A program made the translations under genes and the position numbers. The notes under the pieces were generated by a model. It was given only the letters and a program-made list of their open reading frames with translations. It was not told where the DNA came from and did no database searches. This document shows, one piece after another, positions 48,489 through 57,372 of a stretch of 64,000 bases of DNA. The first letter of the stretch is position 1. Every line of letters starts with the position of its first letter. Source of the stretch: Tachypleus tridentatus (lineage: Eukaryota; Arthropoda; Merostomata; Xiphosura; Limulidae); NCBI RefSeq assembly GCF_004210375.1, contig NC_134825.1:1426001-1490000 (forward strand), read 5' to 3'.

Positions 48489-51400
48489 GGGCTTGTCCTA
48501 GTTTGCTGTATTTAACATTATTTATCTTGCACTTAAACTGAACAAGTAAGTTTTAAGGGTAATATAATTGTATGGCATTATAATATAGAGGAAGGTGTAG
48601 TATATTGCTACTTTTTATAAATTTTGGTGATTTATAATTATATAAAAAATTGGAAGAATTATAAGATTTCTGAGACACTACTGCCTCCTCTTCACCATAA
48701 CTATCTTGACTGTTTGCCATTTAGGAATTGATAATTCTTGTGGTCACTGCACCAGTCTTTTATAACCTTATATTTTTGCATTATTGCAGCATGATGTGCT
48801 GATCATGTGACCTCCCTCCACCAATTCCATTGTGCCCTCTATACTATAGCAGGTAGTTCCCTCTATCACTGTAGTGTTTAAATGTGTTTTTCCAGTTGTT
48901 CTTCAGGTGAATTTTGCTACATGCTTTTAGTTGGAATTATTGGAGTTATTGGGTCTTGGATGGTTTTATTGTGTTTTATTCTATGTGGGAGATTTTTACT
49001 TTTGCAATTTTAAAATGAATGTATACTATTTTAAAAGGATTACTACCACATCCACCTAAGACAATGTGAGTTCAAGCATCTAGGATGTACCTCTTATTCA
49101 GCTGTTTTTCATGACTAGTTTATCAACTGAGAAATAACCAGGAAGATACCTTATGCCCAATATTACTGCAATTATCATTTGCATTGTTTTTCAGTGGATT
49201 TTTTTATTTTTTTCCCATTATCAGCTCAAGTTTCATTCATCGTTGTGTTTGGTACTGAATTATTTTGATGATAATATGTTTTGTAGTTTTATAACTGTAT
49301 ATAAAAACTTTTCTTCAGGACATGGAGCGACTAAGATTTGAGTCGGACACAGTGGTTAAATTAGAATCTTTTGCTGGATCAGATAAAGAGATGAACCCTG
49401 TATTTAAAGATTATCATGGTAATGCTTTTTTTTATTTAACATCAAGTTTAAAAGGTATTTAGAAATGCATATATTAAGGTTTTAAATTGGATCTCATTTT
49501 AAAATAATTAATATTTAGGTCCTTGTAGTTTTTAGTTTGACAAAAAGTCAACATCCCATAATCAAGAATTATTTAAGAACTTGCTAAAAATTAACATTTT
49601 ATATTGTAATTTAACAAATTAAAGACACTTAGTAATGAAAAATAAACATGTATGTCAATAAATGTAGTAAAATTCATAATAATCTTTTTGTAATAATTAA
49701 AAGCACCTTTTTTTTTATTCGTAATCTTTTACTAAAGTTCATGAATGTTTTTATTTTTCAGGACTTTTTCATATCTTGAAACTCCCACGGTTAAATTCTT
49801 TGACTTCATTTATTCCAGAAACTAAGGATCTTTGTTTCCAACTTAAAAAGAAAAAGTTTACCATTGAGGTAATGTAGAGAACAGATATGTGGTCATTACA
49901 TTCAAATTTTATAATTTCTACATGAATATTACAATTTTACTGGACACTACATCTATCATGCCTATATTGGATTTTGTTTGTATTAACTCTTTCAGGATAG
50001 ACATAATTTCAGAAAATTTTAGTTACATTTAAAATTTTCATTAAACTATGTGCTTATCATAATACACATAAATATGGCAATAAATGGAGCAAATAATCTC
50101 AATTTTAACATTGTATAAGATTTAAATTATTAATTTTATAAGACTGTATTTTAATTTCCCCTGGTGTAAATATTGACATTTACTCTCTATTCTCTTTTCT
50201 TTATTTAACACCCCTTGAAGAAATATGAAATTTAATTTAAATTGCTCATTATAATATAGTAATTGTTCAGAGAAAGTATACTTTTATAGTCTTCAACCTT
50301 GTTTCATTACAGAACCATCAAATACAAAAATCAGACCCCTATCTCCTAACCCACCTGTCACATCCTGTCTTTCACAAATAGTTCTCTCTGATATTTATTA
50401 CTGTATTATTTATAACCAGTAGAAATACAAAGTTTTTAATTTATCAAATAATGTATCATATTTGGATTTTATGTACAAAATATTATCTGTTTCCCTTGTT
50501 GTTCAATCTTTGATCCCATGGAAAATAGATCTGTTAACTTAGCTGAATTTTTAACAGCTCTTGTTACATACTTAGAAATCCAGAAAAATTTTTATAGTCA
50601 TGGGACGTAGTGTGATTTTTGTAGTTTACTATTCTGGCTTCTTTGGTGCATTATTTAATTAAATAAAAAATATTATTTAGTGCAGTAGTACCATTAATAA
50701 AATAAAAAAGTCCAGCTAAGTGTCATTGATAGTCTATGGTAAAGAAATGAAGATTTAGGTAAATATTATACTTCATGTTATTCATGTATATTCTCTGTTT
50801 TATTATTATAAAAGTTGCTAGAAATTTATTACATTAGAAAAGATTAGATTAGGTAACATAAAGAAATAATAAAACTGTTAAAATTTTTTCATTTATGTGA
50901 CTTTATAGGATAATATGAGCTCCACATTGTAGCAGGAATATTAGATATGCTTCAAGGGGCAACAACACAATATAACTTAAGTATAAACAGATCTATACTG
51001 TTATGAGTTTAACCATTTTGCAATAGGCTAGGTATCATATGCACAAGCTAAGTGTTTGCAGTGTAACTTTTAATACAGTATCTATACCTTCACAAAATTT
51101 TTTTCTCTTTAAGTAAATTCTTTTGTACTCACAAAAATCAAATTTTTTAGTGAAGGATTTTTCCTAAACATCTGTTTGTGAAAATATTGAGTCAGTTTTA
51201 TTACTAGTTGAAGTACAAGGTGATTTTCATTTTATCATTTAAAAGCTATTCTTCATCCCAGAGATTTCAAATATTCTTTGTGTAATCTCTAAGACCTCCT
51301 TAATAGATTTCAAACATTTGTTTGCAGCAAGACTCTATATTTTGTCTGTTAATTTCTCTACCCAAACTATAGGGGGTTTGTCAATTTGACCAGCTTTGTA

Positions 51401-54400
51401 ACGTCCATAAAGAATAATGAAATAATTATAAATTATGTGTAGTTCATTCTAGAATGAGTACAGTGTATAAGAATAAAACAAATATTTTCTCTAAATAGCT
51501 GTAATTTCATAACATTATACATTTATTATTTTATTTTGCTAACCTTCCAGTCATGCCTAGCTAACATTTATGGAAGTTTCATTGATGGAGTCACATTTAC
51601 TTATCATATACAAGAATGTAAAAGTAGCCTTTATAAAGTGACCTATCTTGAGTATGTTTTAGTTTAAAATACAGTCACGTCTTATTTACAATACATTTTA
51701 TACGTATATATATTATAACTAGTTACAAATAAGTTTTGAAACTTATTTTCCTTAAAACATAGAAAATAAAATAAATAAGCATGGCAAACTGTTATCTCTT
51801 ATAGTTATGAACATTGTATACTCCCCTCGAGGTGGATTCCTGTAGGTGGTGAGGGGGCTTCCAGATAAGGTTCTGTACTTTAAGGTTACCTCCTGTGGAA
51901 TCTAAACATCCACCCACATGTTTGATGTGTATTAAGACCCTTGAAGTGTAGGAAAGGATCCTGGTGGTTTAGGGGTCCAACCCTAATACACCACTTTGGC
52001 CTTGAATTTCTGTAGATAAGCAGTCTTGGGGTAGCTCCTCCAAAGTCAGTCAGCTGGTCCTCATGAGCTAGTCAACTGATTACCAGTGTTGATCATTCTC
52101 AGCAGGCGTTATGAACATTGCATTTGATGCTGGTATTTGGGTATAGTGCTCATGAAACCCTAGTCTTGCTGCAATGTCCTTGTTTGGCATTGCAGTGTGT
52201 TTCCTCTTAGGGCTTCATAGTGGGTTGGGACAATGAGCACTAAGAAGTGCTTACTTCATGAAGAAAAAATAAAGTTGAAAAACTATAATTGGTAAACATC
52301 CATAAATGGATGACTGCTCAACAAACATCATCACAATCGGTTTCTGTACCTAGATATCTCATTTTGCATTCATTATCTGAGAAATCCATCAAGCAGATAT
52401 CTCCCTTCTTTCTTTCTTTTTATTCAAAAGCTTGCTGGCTTCCTCAAGTCAGTGAAGAAATTCCACTTTGTAGACATTTTGGTAGAAACATCCCCACCAC
52501 AACACACTGAACTCTTTCTGAATTCAAAGAACATTGGGGATATATCCATTGAGGTTACTCTCCATGCTATGCTGAATCATTCAAGAGGAGATATTGTTAA
52601 GAGGAACTTGAAAAACATTCCTGATTTGGAGATACTTGCTGGTTTTTCTAGCCAAGGCATTTATTCAGTGCACCAAATCTCTGCCTGCAACTTGTGAAGA
52701 TGGAATTATGCTGCTTACTAATATTCTGATTTTGATGATTATATCACCATATCCACCTGCCACAGTCAAGGCAGGTTATCTGAACTGTAAAGTTGACCAT
52801 ACATTTCCAACTCTCTCAGTTGTTTTCAGTGTCAGCTCCTCAATCACTCAAAGACATCATGTCATGGTTCTTTAACATGTGCTCATTGTGGTGGTAAGGA
52901 CCACAATGTCTACAGGTGTGAACTGGAACCATGCTGTGTTAACTGTAATGGCTCACACCCCTCTTACTCTTGGTCTTACTCTAAGTGGATGAAGGAGAAA
53001 GAGGTGCAATGTTTGAAGACTGTGAACAATCTTTTACCCAGACGCCAGAAGTTATTGTCCCCTCCTACATTTTGGACATATGCTGATGCACTCCATTCTG
53101 CTGCTTCAGTGGGAGTGTATAAGGATCTCTCCATGCCTCCAACAGAGTCATCTGCAAACCATCTAAAGAGTCCTTTATCCTTCATGGTTAAAAGAGTTGA
53201 TGAGTCTACATCTACTCCCATCTCTGTCCGCACTCCTTCTGGTGGCTTCCGAGGTCTGCCTCCTTTGGCTCCAGGTTCAGGTTTCCTTGGGTCTATCTTC
53301 ATCTCTATTTCTGAAATGTAGAATGATTATTTATTCATGCCCTCAATCACCAGAATCTTCACCCACTGACAGAAACCTGCACACTTGACCCAAAGCAGAA
53401 TCCATGGAGGTTGATGGATCTCCTTCCAGTAAAGAAAAAAAACATTTAGTCAAAAACAGGTCTGTCAGCCAAATTCTCCTCCATCTAAATAAAAATGGCC
53501 ACTTTGATACAGTGGAATTGTCAAAATTATCCTTCAAATATAGATGAGATTAAAGATTTGATTGATTCTTGCCATCCTGTGTGTCTCTTTACAGGAAACA
53601 TTTCTGAAACATGCTGATGCAGTCACCTTTCAACAGTTTTCATTGTACAGAAATGGCCAGTTGCATGATGGAGGGGTGGCACTGCTGTTTGATCAGCATG
53701 TGCCTGCCCTGTCTTTGCCACTCCATACACACTTGGATGCCATAGCCATCTGTGCTTCCTTGTGTGTACCATCACTATTAGTTCTCTCTTCCTATCTCCT
53801 GACTGAAGAGACCTATGATCAATCTGATCTTGAAGCCCTCATTGAACAGTTACCATCTTGTTTTTCAATAATGGGGGATTTTAATGGACATAACCCCCTC
53901 TGGGGTAGTGCTGATATTGATAGAGAGGTGTCGTTCTGTAAAGCAGGTTCTCTTAGATCAAAAATTTACTCTCTCCAGTACTGTTTTTAAACTTATTTTC
54001 ATGCAGGTAGTCAGTCTGTTCCTGATATTGATCTCTCGGTCTGCTCCCCTTCACTTTTTTCTTACATTTCTTAGAGGGTTGACAGTGACCTACAGGGCAG
54101 TAATCATTTTATGACAGACTAGCCATGGTCAATGCCACCTGACCCACATGGCTCAGTGGAAGGTTGGACCAAGCCAACTGGCCTCCTTTCACTGCTCTCT
54201 CAGAACTTGATCCTACCTTTGCCTTTAAGTCATTGATAGGTTACTGCATGATAGCAATGACTAACTATATTGTCCAGGCAGCTGCTCAGTGTATTCTTAA
54301 AATTTTTACACAATTCCTATGGTATTTTTGTCTGTGGTGGAATTCTGCCTGCCAAATGGCACAAAAGGCTCACAAATGGGCCTGAGATAACTTCTGTATG

Positions 54401-57372
54401 TATTCAACACTTTCAAACAGCATCAGTTTTCAGCAGGCCCAAACATATGCTCTGCAGATAAGATGTCAATGACAGAAGGAATTGTGGATTAAGTGCACAA
54501 CTAGCATCTCTTCTGCTTCCAGTTCCAAAGTCATATTGGACCAAATTCAGTAAGTCAGTGGCCAGTTTACTTCTGCTCTCCAGTGGACAGGAAATTGCTG
54601 ATGCCCCATAACATTGTTTGAAGTTTTTCTTGTGCATCTAGGACTTCTGCTTCATCCCCCACCTTCTTAGCCATTAATACTCAGGAATAAAGATTGCCTC
54701 TTTCCTTTCAGGCTGATTTGTTTCTATGACTATAATCACCTCTTTAAACTGGTGGAACTCAAGCTTCCTTTTCATTAGTCTAACCTGATATTTGCTACAA
54801 GATGCTGTGACATTTCTCTTCTGCCTTTCTTGTTAATCTTCTGGTTGTTTTTAACCAGATCTGGCAGGAGAATGCTTTTCCTAATGCATGACGCCATGCT
54901 CTTATCCTCGTTTTGTAAATCTGAGAAGGATCCCAAGATTTCTTTAAACTACCATCCAATTGCTTTGATGAATTGTCTCTGTAAGATCTTAGAGAGGATA
55001 GTTAGTGCTTATTTTTTTGGTTCTTTTAAATCAAACAATGTCCTCTTGCTCACCAAGTAGGTTTGGATTACAGAGGATCCACTGTGAACCACCTAAATCA
55101 GAAATCAAGAAAGCCTTTCTCAAGCAAAACCTTTTTTTTACTTTCAGAAGGCTTATAATATTTTGTGGAGATGTGGTATTTTGCAAGACTTCATATTGGT
55201 TGCATGGTCATTTGCCCATTTTTATTTTAAAAAAATTTAATGAACTGGTAATTCCAAGTTTGTGTGGGTTCAACACTAACCCACAGAACTTGGAAACTCT
55301 CAGGGCTGTATCTTGAGTGTTGCACTTTCATTATAAAGAATAATGCCATCAGTGAACACCTCCCCCTACATTTGTATATAGGCTCTATGTCGACTTCCAC
55401 GTCTCATGTCAGTCATTGATTGTGAGGTTTATTGAGCAGCAACTACAAACTGCTCTCAATCATTCACTGAAGTGGACCATTGCCAATGGTTTTATGTCTT
55501 GTCTCTCTAAAATGTTTACATGCACTTTTGCCACCAACAGGTATTCACCCCAAACCTGAGCTCTATTTCCATTGAGTTGTGCTTCCTGTGGTCCACAAAG
55601 CAAAGTTCTTGAGGCTTATATTTGACTGTAAGCTGACTTTCATTCCACACATCAAGCAACTATGCATCAAGTGTAGAAATGCACTGAACATCCTCCATGT
55701 TCTCTCTTCCACCTCTTGAAGAGCAGACTAATGTTCTGTGCTAAAGATCTATCATGTTATCACTTGATTGAAACTGAACTATGAGTCTATGGCTCTACCA
55801 GAACCTCGGCCTTGAAGATATTGGACCCCATTCACTATCTTCGAGCATTGGTTCTACATGGGGGGGGCTTCCTGCACTTCTGCAGTCTGGAATTTGCACA
55901 TTGGATCTCGAGGACTTCCTCAAAACCTCTGCCATTTGCGACTGTCTTTACTGTATACTTCAGAAACGTTTTTTCCTTACCACAGCATCCCACCTGGGAT
56001 TGTTTTCCTTCCTCAATGGGCCATATGCTTTTTCAGGATAGATAGTCTGCCATTGTTCCTTTTAGCCTTTGTATCCAATGCTGCTGGCTGAATTGGATCT
56101 GTCCTTGGTTGACATTGCTGTCTCCACTGGTCAGCTTATCCCACCATGGCTTGTTACCATCCCCAAGTGTGACCTTTCTCTGAGTCATTTGAAGAAGGCA
56201 GATACTCCTGATTGAAAGTAACGTGTTCTATTTGCTGAACACCTTTTGAACTCTATGGGCCCTGTTGTGGTTCAGTGATTGTGCACAGGATTTCCCCTAC
56301 AGTTTCTGTATTCACTGCTGAACTGTATGCTATTTCTCTTGCCCTGAATCACATAGAAGCTAAGCAGTGCATGAACTGTACTATTTATATTGACTCACTT
56401 AGCTATCTTCTAGACCTGGAATTGCTTCACATTAGTTCGCACCCCGTTCTTGTTGATATTCAAAACCAACTGGACCATTTCTCTTTATCATCTATTTCTA
56501 TCCAGTTTTTCTGGATACTAGGCCATGTTGGTATTCACAAGAATGAGCTTGCTGACACCACAGCTAAATCTGTTTGCTCTGGTGATATCACTGCTGTGTC
56601 TGCTCCATACATGGACTACAGCCCTATATTTCAAGGCTTGGCTCCATGCCATTTGGCAGTTGATTTGGAGAGAGAAACTTGATAATGAGCTCTTCTAGAT
56701 AAAAACTTCTATTGAACTTCCACCATCTTGTTTTCATAAGGATCGGAAGGGGAAGTTTGTCCTAAATAGGCTACGTATTTGTCACAGCTTTTTAACTCAT
56801 CATTTTCTTTCATCTGAAACTGATGCGCCAATGTCTGTGTAATGCTCAAGTGCTATTGTGCTGTTGTTACAACCACGAGCGACAGCACCAATTTGGGCAT
56901 GTTTTTGCCATTGGTTTAGCCCTGATATTGGACAGTGTCATTGGTGATAGTAACACCATGTATTTACCATTTGCCACCAGCTATCATTTCATGACTCTGA
57001 CTCTTGTAGAACTGAACATAACCAATTAGTTTCAACTAAATTTAAATAAATATTTTGGTTTAGAAAAAAAGATTTATAGTTTGCTTTTTAAGTAATTTGT
57101 TCTTATATCTTGTAATTTTTGGGTTAACATGACATAGTTCAGGTTAAAAAAAAACAATACAGTATTGTAATAACTGTATTCATCAAGATATTGATAATTC
57201 AGGCTGGTTACTATGTGGTTTAAGTGGTTATTCTTTTTTATTTCAGAAACTTCACATGCCACCCGACCTCTCTGAGACAGCTAGCAGAACTGATAAAGGT
57301 CCATTAGTGGACAAACTGTCTTCCAAATTAGTAGGCTGTATTCCTGCTACTAAGGTTACGCTTGACTTCTGA
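9584..57372 (+). CDS. Elp4: Elongator complex protein 4 (Elp4), whole spliced gene, 8 coding exons
   Basis: Elp4 is a RecA-fold subunit of the Elp4-5-6 ring of Elongator, which modifies wobble uridines of tRNAs (PAXNEB family). The coding exons are 9584-9710, 15126-15161, 36973-37094, 45587-45706, 46513-46923, 49319-49418, 49762-49868 and 57247-57372. They join to 1,149 nt, or 382 residues, with no frame break and GT-AG at every intron. Family blocks seen in order are [92 protein letters not shown] (written here only as a position, exon 5 end), NPVFKDYHG and [10 protein letters not shown], with the family's LDF at the C-terminus. The RecA nucleotide-loop position has no GKT/S, as expected for Elp4. 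The length is somewhat below human ELP4 (about 424), mainly a shorter N-terminus. Recognition is by family memory, not a search. Confidence 0.97.
9711..11510 (+). other. Elp4 intron 1, part before LINE copy A
   Basis: Intron 1 runs 9711-15125. This part holds no recognised element. Short frames in it have no protein-like character. Confidence 0.5.
11511..14421 (+). mobile_element. LINE copy A: 5' UTR, gag and endonuclease of an RNase H-bearing non-LTR retrotransposon
   Basis: The 5' end (actcccctca...) matches the start of copy F at 51820. A gag-like ORF1 starts MDPPNKN at about 11967 and is broken by frameshifts. A zinc-knuckle stretch at about 12595-12700 keeps HDAYEC, CINCNC and SCPKW. 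ORF2 starts MATLIQWNC at about 13226 and carries an APE-type endonuclease signature [13 protein letters not shown] at about 13610. The sequence jumps from endonuclease linker to reverse transcriptase at about 14283 (internal deletion) and stops soon after. The domain order places the family in the I/LOA/Nimb-like group. It is dead, with many stops. Confidence 0.85.
14422..15125 (+). other. Elp4 intron 1, 3' part
   Basis: AT-rich sequence with two near-copies of a phrase (gagtaatactttttctctgt at about 14906 and gagtaatactttatctttgt at about 14967). No gene was seen. Confidence 0.4.
15126..15161 (+). CDS. Elp4: Elp4 exon 2 (36-nt microexon)
   Basis: The exon is 36 nt between an ...actgtag acceptor and a gtaagt donor. 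It encodes [12 protein letters not shown], the glycine-rich turn and first strand of the RecA-like core, nearly identical to the vertebrate protein. Its phase (split glycine in, split glutamate out) fits exons 1 and 3 exactly. It is too short to be found as an ORF and was located by phase and motif. Confidence 0.95.
15162..16740 (+). other. Elp4 intron 2, proximal part
   Basis: AT-rich sequence with no recognised element or protein-like frame. Confidence 0.4.
16748..16780 (-). ncRNA. Hammerhead-ribozyme-like core in the Penelope-like relic
   Basis: The minus strand reads ctgatgaagggtttttgtct followed by gaaacattgc. This is the hammerhead order CUGAUGA, stem II, GAAAC. Stem II is weak here (about 3 bp). 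The motif is on the same strand as the Penelope-like frames and in the terminal repeat position where such ribozymes are known. Activity is doubtful. Confidence 0.45.
16967..17266 (-). repeat. Four tandem 75-bp repeats at the 3' side of the Penelope-like relic
   Basis: Four copies of a 75-bp unit (for example starting at 16967, 17042, 17117 and 17192) differ at only a few bases (tatagac, tgtagac, cgtagac). They share agggaagtgcaggcagtgtc and aactaggtgtagaccgaagg. They fall between the end of the Penelope-like frames and the hammerhead-like motif. Confidence 0.95.
18301..18664 (+). other. Intron 2 sequence between the Penelope-like relic and LINE copy B
   Basis: No clear element. It may include the 5' end of the Penelope-like relic, too degraded to read. 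Confidence 0.3.
18670..18765. repeat. Penelope-type terminal fragment next to LINE copy B
   Basis: The segment aaacttcgtcgaatagatgg...tgttatggggacacaaatgt...gatgtttcaaaactcttccg is a diverged copy of the unit at 2634-2715. It abuts the truncated 5' edge of LINE copy B. Confidence 0.5.
18768..22505 (+). mobile_element. LINE copy B: endonuclease end to 3' tail
   Basis: Starts inside the endonuclease ([14 protein letters not shown] at about 18770). The reverse transcriptase at about 19970-20530 contains [10 protein letters not shown] and CVNDFHISC. The RNase H at about 21130-21490 contains YTDGSKSGD and [17 protein letters not shown], and a C-terminal cysteine-histidine finger ([17 protein letters not shown], about 21750-21800) follows. 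The 3' UTR has repeats of ggactggaaaggccaacttc and ends aaacactaaatcaaccaacc, a short simple tail. About 450 bases at 19400-19855 do not match other copies and look like an insertion or rearrangement. Frames are broken throughout. Confidence 0.87.
22506..23280 (-). pseudogene. Charged coding-like relic between LINE B and the minisatellite
   Basis: The + strand is pyrimidine-rich. The minus strand gives protein-like stretches interrupted by stops, for example [20 protein letters not shown] followed by [12 protein letters not shown], and further upstream [20 protein letters not shown]. The last minisatellite unit continues in the same frame into [13 protein letters not shown] before a stop. I do not recognise the protein. 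It may be an old pseudogene with a coiled-coil segment. Confidence 0.3.
23290..36163. repeat. Giant 57-bp minisatellite array, about 226 units
   Basis: About 12.9 kb of near-identical 57-bp units fills 59% of Elp4 intron 2. Each unit contains ttgttccagtacagcatcac, atctataggtagctgtgttt and tctagaaactctacc. A common variant lacks one T (56 bp, cctttgttcc), and another reads gcatctcatct. Truncated and fused units occur at about 24370-24420, 24700, 26680, 27590, 28090, 29275, 31920, 33080-33190 and 34210. On the minus strand the 57-bp unit is an open 19-residue repeat, [19 protein letters not shown]; runs of 57-mers give open stretches up to 195 residues (29427-30014). The 56-bp units break the frame, so no long protein is encoded. 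Confidence 0.99.
36164..36972 (+). other. Intron 2 between the minisatellite and exon 3
   Basis: At about 36355-36415 there is a degraded SINE family 2 end (acacaggtagcccattataa, then gtgcttaataacaaat). From 36480 to 36740 the sequence is rich in TGATTAAT/ATTAATTGAT words, including the palindrome ttgattaatcaa at 36637-36648. The rest is AT-rich with no gene. Confidence 0.45.
36973..37094 (+). CDS. Elp4: Elp4 exon 3
   Basis: The acceptor is ...aaacattccag and the donor is gtatct. The exon encodes [18 protein letters not shown] and continues [18 protein letters not shown] to ILQ, matching the family segment after the glycine-rich turn. It follows a 21.8-kb intron that contains the giant minisatellite. 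Confidence 0.96.
37095..37539 (+). other. Elp4 intron 3, proximal part
   Basis: AT-rich; no element recognised before LINE copy C. Confidence 0.4.
37540..38402 (+). mobile_element. LINE copy C: RNase H end and 3' UTR, truncated on both sides
   Basis: Begins in the RNase H domain ([13 protein letters not shown], then [13 protein letters not shown] in a shifted frame). It continues through the C-terminal region and stops in the 3' UTR at the first ggaaaggccagcttcaggtg. Many frameshifts. It has the same orientation as copies A, B, D, E and F. Confidence 0.8.
38403..39100 (-). pseudogene. Unidentified coding-like relic on the minus strand
   Basis: The minus strand is open for about 65 codons at 38403-38600 (contains [16 protein letters not shown], then [15 protein letters not shown]). 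Further upstream it gives charged stretches in shifting frames ([19 protein letters not shown], and [20 protein letters not shown]). Stops separate them. It has the residue make-up of the relic at 22506-23280 and, like it, abuts a LINE 3' end. The protein is not recognised. Confidence 0.35.
39101..39500 (+). other. Intron 3 sequence without a recognised element
   Basis: AT-rich; nothing supported. Confidence 0.3.
39505..39862. repeat. Unclassified dispersed repeat, copy 1
   Basis: This segment resembles 51062-51420. Shared phrases include taacttttattatagtatgt against taacttttaatacagtatct, gtataatctctaaaacctcc against gtgtaatctctaagacctcc, and tttctctaccctaact against tttctctacccaaact. No coding frame, tRNA head or terminal inverted repeat was seen. 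Confidence 0.6.
41224..41313 (-). mobile_element. 90-bp hammerhead-bearing Penelope-type insertion in LINE D
   Basis: A 10-bp duplication aagtttatgt flanks it at 41214-41223 and 41314-41323. The minus strand reads tgtgaacctgacgatgactg, then aagaagctcgaaacgttgtt, then cgctcttctatg and a ccgtttttgca end. It is the same family as the unit at 61611-61733. The first hammerhead box is CTGACGA, so a core base (U7 region) is changed. Uninterrupted LINE sequence resumes exactly at the duplication. Confidence 0.85.
42149..42937 (+). CDS. LINE D C-terminal frame: RNase H plus cysteine-histidine finger (262 residues)
   Basis: The frame is open from about 42075, upstream of its first methionine. The RNase H carboxylates are visible: D in [11 protein letters not shown] (just before the methionine), E in [16 protein letters not shown] in [12 protein letters not shown], and the late [17 protein letters not shown] with H and D. 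Near the end is [17 protein letters not shown], the finger common at the C-terminus of I/Jockey-type ORF2. It degrades the RNA strand of RNA:DNA hybrids during element replication. It is a fragment of ORF2 and unlikely to be expressed alone. Confidence 0.85.
   Translation: MGSAMVCYSLVVACRIPSTASVFTAELYAISLALDHIEAEQYSNCTIYTDSLNSLLALESLHIGSHPVLADIQHQLAHFSLTSTSIQFFWIPGHVGICRNALADKGAKYICSGTITTVPIPYMDYGPVFKARLCTSWQSTWTEQCDNKLFQIKPCIGLSSFCKVWKEEVVLTRLRIGHSFLTHHFLLSGTDASVCSLCNTQITISHILLSCRCYESQRRHYFKHVLSQGLSVTLDSIIGDGDTVHLDKVFSFLMAINLFNLI
43864..44990 (+). mobile_element. LINE copy E: 5'-truncated, directly behind copy D's tail
   Basis: Begins at the end of the reverse transcriptase ([21 protein letters not shown]) within two bases of copy D's (aatc) tail. 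It continues through a degraded RNase H and ends near the region of the C-terminal finger, without 3' UTR. The frames are badly broken. Confidence 0.75.
44991..45586. other. Intron 3 3' end with an unrecognised open frame
   Basis: A 129-codon frame is open on the minus strand at 44981-45370 and a 91-codon frame on the + strand at 45016-45291. Neither resembles a family I know. The region contains several near-repeats of gatcatctaat/gatcacctaatctttgctcc, which could lengthen frames by chance. It may be a small insertion of unknown origin. Confidence 0.25.
45587..45706 (+). CDS. Elp4: Elp4 exon 4
   Basis: The exon is phase 0 on both sides; acceptor ...ttcacag, donor gtataa. It opens with GLPAPISDN, the family's LPAPL-type segment after ILQ. 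It ends in the well-conserved [14 protein letters not shown]. The middle is an acidic and basic linker that is variable in the family. Confidence 0.95.
45777..46100 (+). repeat. Three exact tandem 108-bp repeats in Elp4 intron 4
   Basis: Three copies of a 108-bp unit (ttcaaatctatag starts at 45781, 45889 and 45997) are identical as far as I can read, ending in gttcatgaaactctcttatt. They make up 40% of the 806-bp intron 4 (45707-46512). Confidence 0.97.
46190..46350 (+). repeat. Imperfect 61-bp tandem repeat, about 2.5 copies
   Basis: The unit contains tattacaaccctgatt and gttaacttaaaccagtaaac. Copies start near 46212, 46273 and 46334 and lie 160 bases before Elp4 exon 5. Confidence 0.85.
46513..46923 (+). 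CDS. Elp4: Elp4 exon 5 (largest exon)
   Basis: The exon is 411 nt, phase 0 on both sides; acceptor ...ttgttcag, donor gtttgt. It carries HQFGHYYD at its start, then a variable insert with several cysteines (CDIETCDIC). The strongly conserved [14 protein letters not shown] follows, and the exon ends in a helix and strand finishing VPSHLIQ. The cysteine pair in the variable insert is not something I recognise from other Elp4 proteins. Confidence 0.96.
46924..47800 (+). other. Elp4 intron 5, proximal part
   Basis: AT-rich. From about 47370 to 47580 a loose phrase (aaaccatgaa/ataaaccataaatatat) recurs, suggesting an old decayed tandem repeat. No gene. Confidence 0.35.
47801..48066 (-). repeat. 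tRNA-derived SINE family 1, copy 5, in Elp4 intron 5
   Basis: The minus strand reads gcgcccagcatggccaggcg, a B box region, the family body (agcccaacagttgacagtgg) and a tail of ccaaaccaa. No clear target duplication. It is more diverged than copies 3, 4 and 7. Confidence 0.8.
48067..49318 (+). other. Elp4 intron 5, distal part, with an (AT) run
   Basis: An (AT)n microsatellite lies at about 48460-48486. The rest is AT-rich without a recognised element. Confidence 0.5.
49319..49418 (+). CDS. Elp4: Elp4 exon 6
   Basis: The acceptor is ...tttcttcag and the donor is gtaatg. The exon encodes [20 protein letters not shown] and then a segment ending NPVFKDYHG. These match the family's VVxLESFxGS and NPxYKDYHG blocks. 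It ends with one base of a split glycine codon completed by exon 7. Confidence 0.96.
49762..49868 (+). CDS. Elp4: Elp4 exon 7
   Basis: The acceptor is ...tatttttcag and the donor is gtaatg. The exon encodes [14 protein letters not shown], then a short linker and [13 protein letters not shown]. This matches the family pattern G-L-x-H-I-x-x-x-P-R-L-N followed by FKLKRKLFTIE. Confidence 0.96.
49869..51061 (+). other. Elp4 intron 7, proximal part
   Basis: AT-rich; no element recognised. Confidence 0.4.
51062..51420. repeat. Unclassified dispersed repeat, copy 2
   Basis: Resembles 39505-39862 along most of its length (see that entry). Both copies lie a few hundred bases upstream of a LINE copy in an Elp4 intron. 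Confidence 0.6.
51820..56960 (+). mobile_element. LINE copy F: nearly complete at the 5' side, about 5.1 kb
   Basis: The 5' UTR starts actcccctcg, as in copy A. The gag-like ORF1 keeps a canonical zinc knuckle [14 protein letters not shown] (C-X2-C-X4-H-X4-C) at 52878-52919, then [17 protein letters not shown]2 begins MATLIQWNC at about 53499. Its endonuclease is readable to about 53930 ([38 protein letters not shown]). The reverse transcriptase (about 55100-55720) is badly broken. The RNase H is readable at 56275-56640 ([39 protein letters not shown]). Similarity stops at about 56960, so it lacks the 3' UTR and tail. Many stops; inactive. Confidence 0.88.
56961..57246 (+). other. End of Elp4 intron 7
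   Basis: AT-rich sequence between the LINE edge and exon 8; nothing recognised apart from the acceptor. Confidence 0.4.
57247..57372 (+). CDS. Elp4: Elp4 exon 8, C-terminus and stop
   Basis: The acceptor is ...ttatttcag and the exon is open to TGA at 57370-57372. It begins [14 protein letters not shown], the conserved LHLPPDLSDT block, and ends TLDF, like the family's terminal LDF. The exon is separated from exon 7 by a 7.4-kb intron filled largely by LINE copy F. Confidence 0.96.
   Translation, partial: KLHMPPDLSETASRTDKGPLVDKLSSKLVGCIPATKVTLDF

Noticed and set aside
52976..53302. 108-residue minus-strand frame
   Set aside because: Shadow of the gag-like region of LINE copy F on the + strand.
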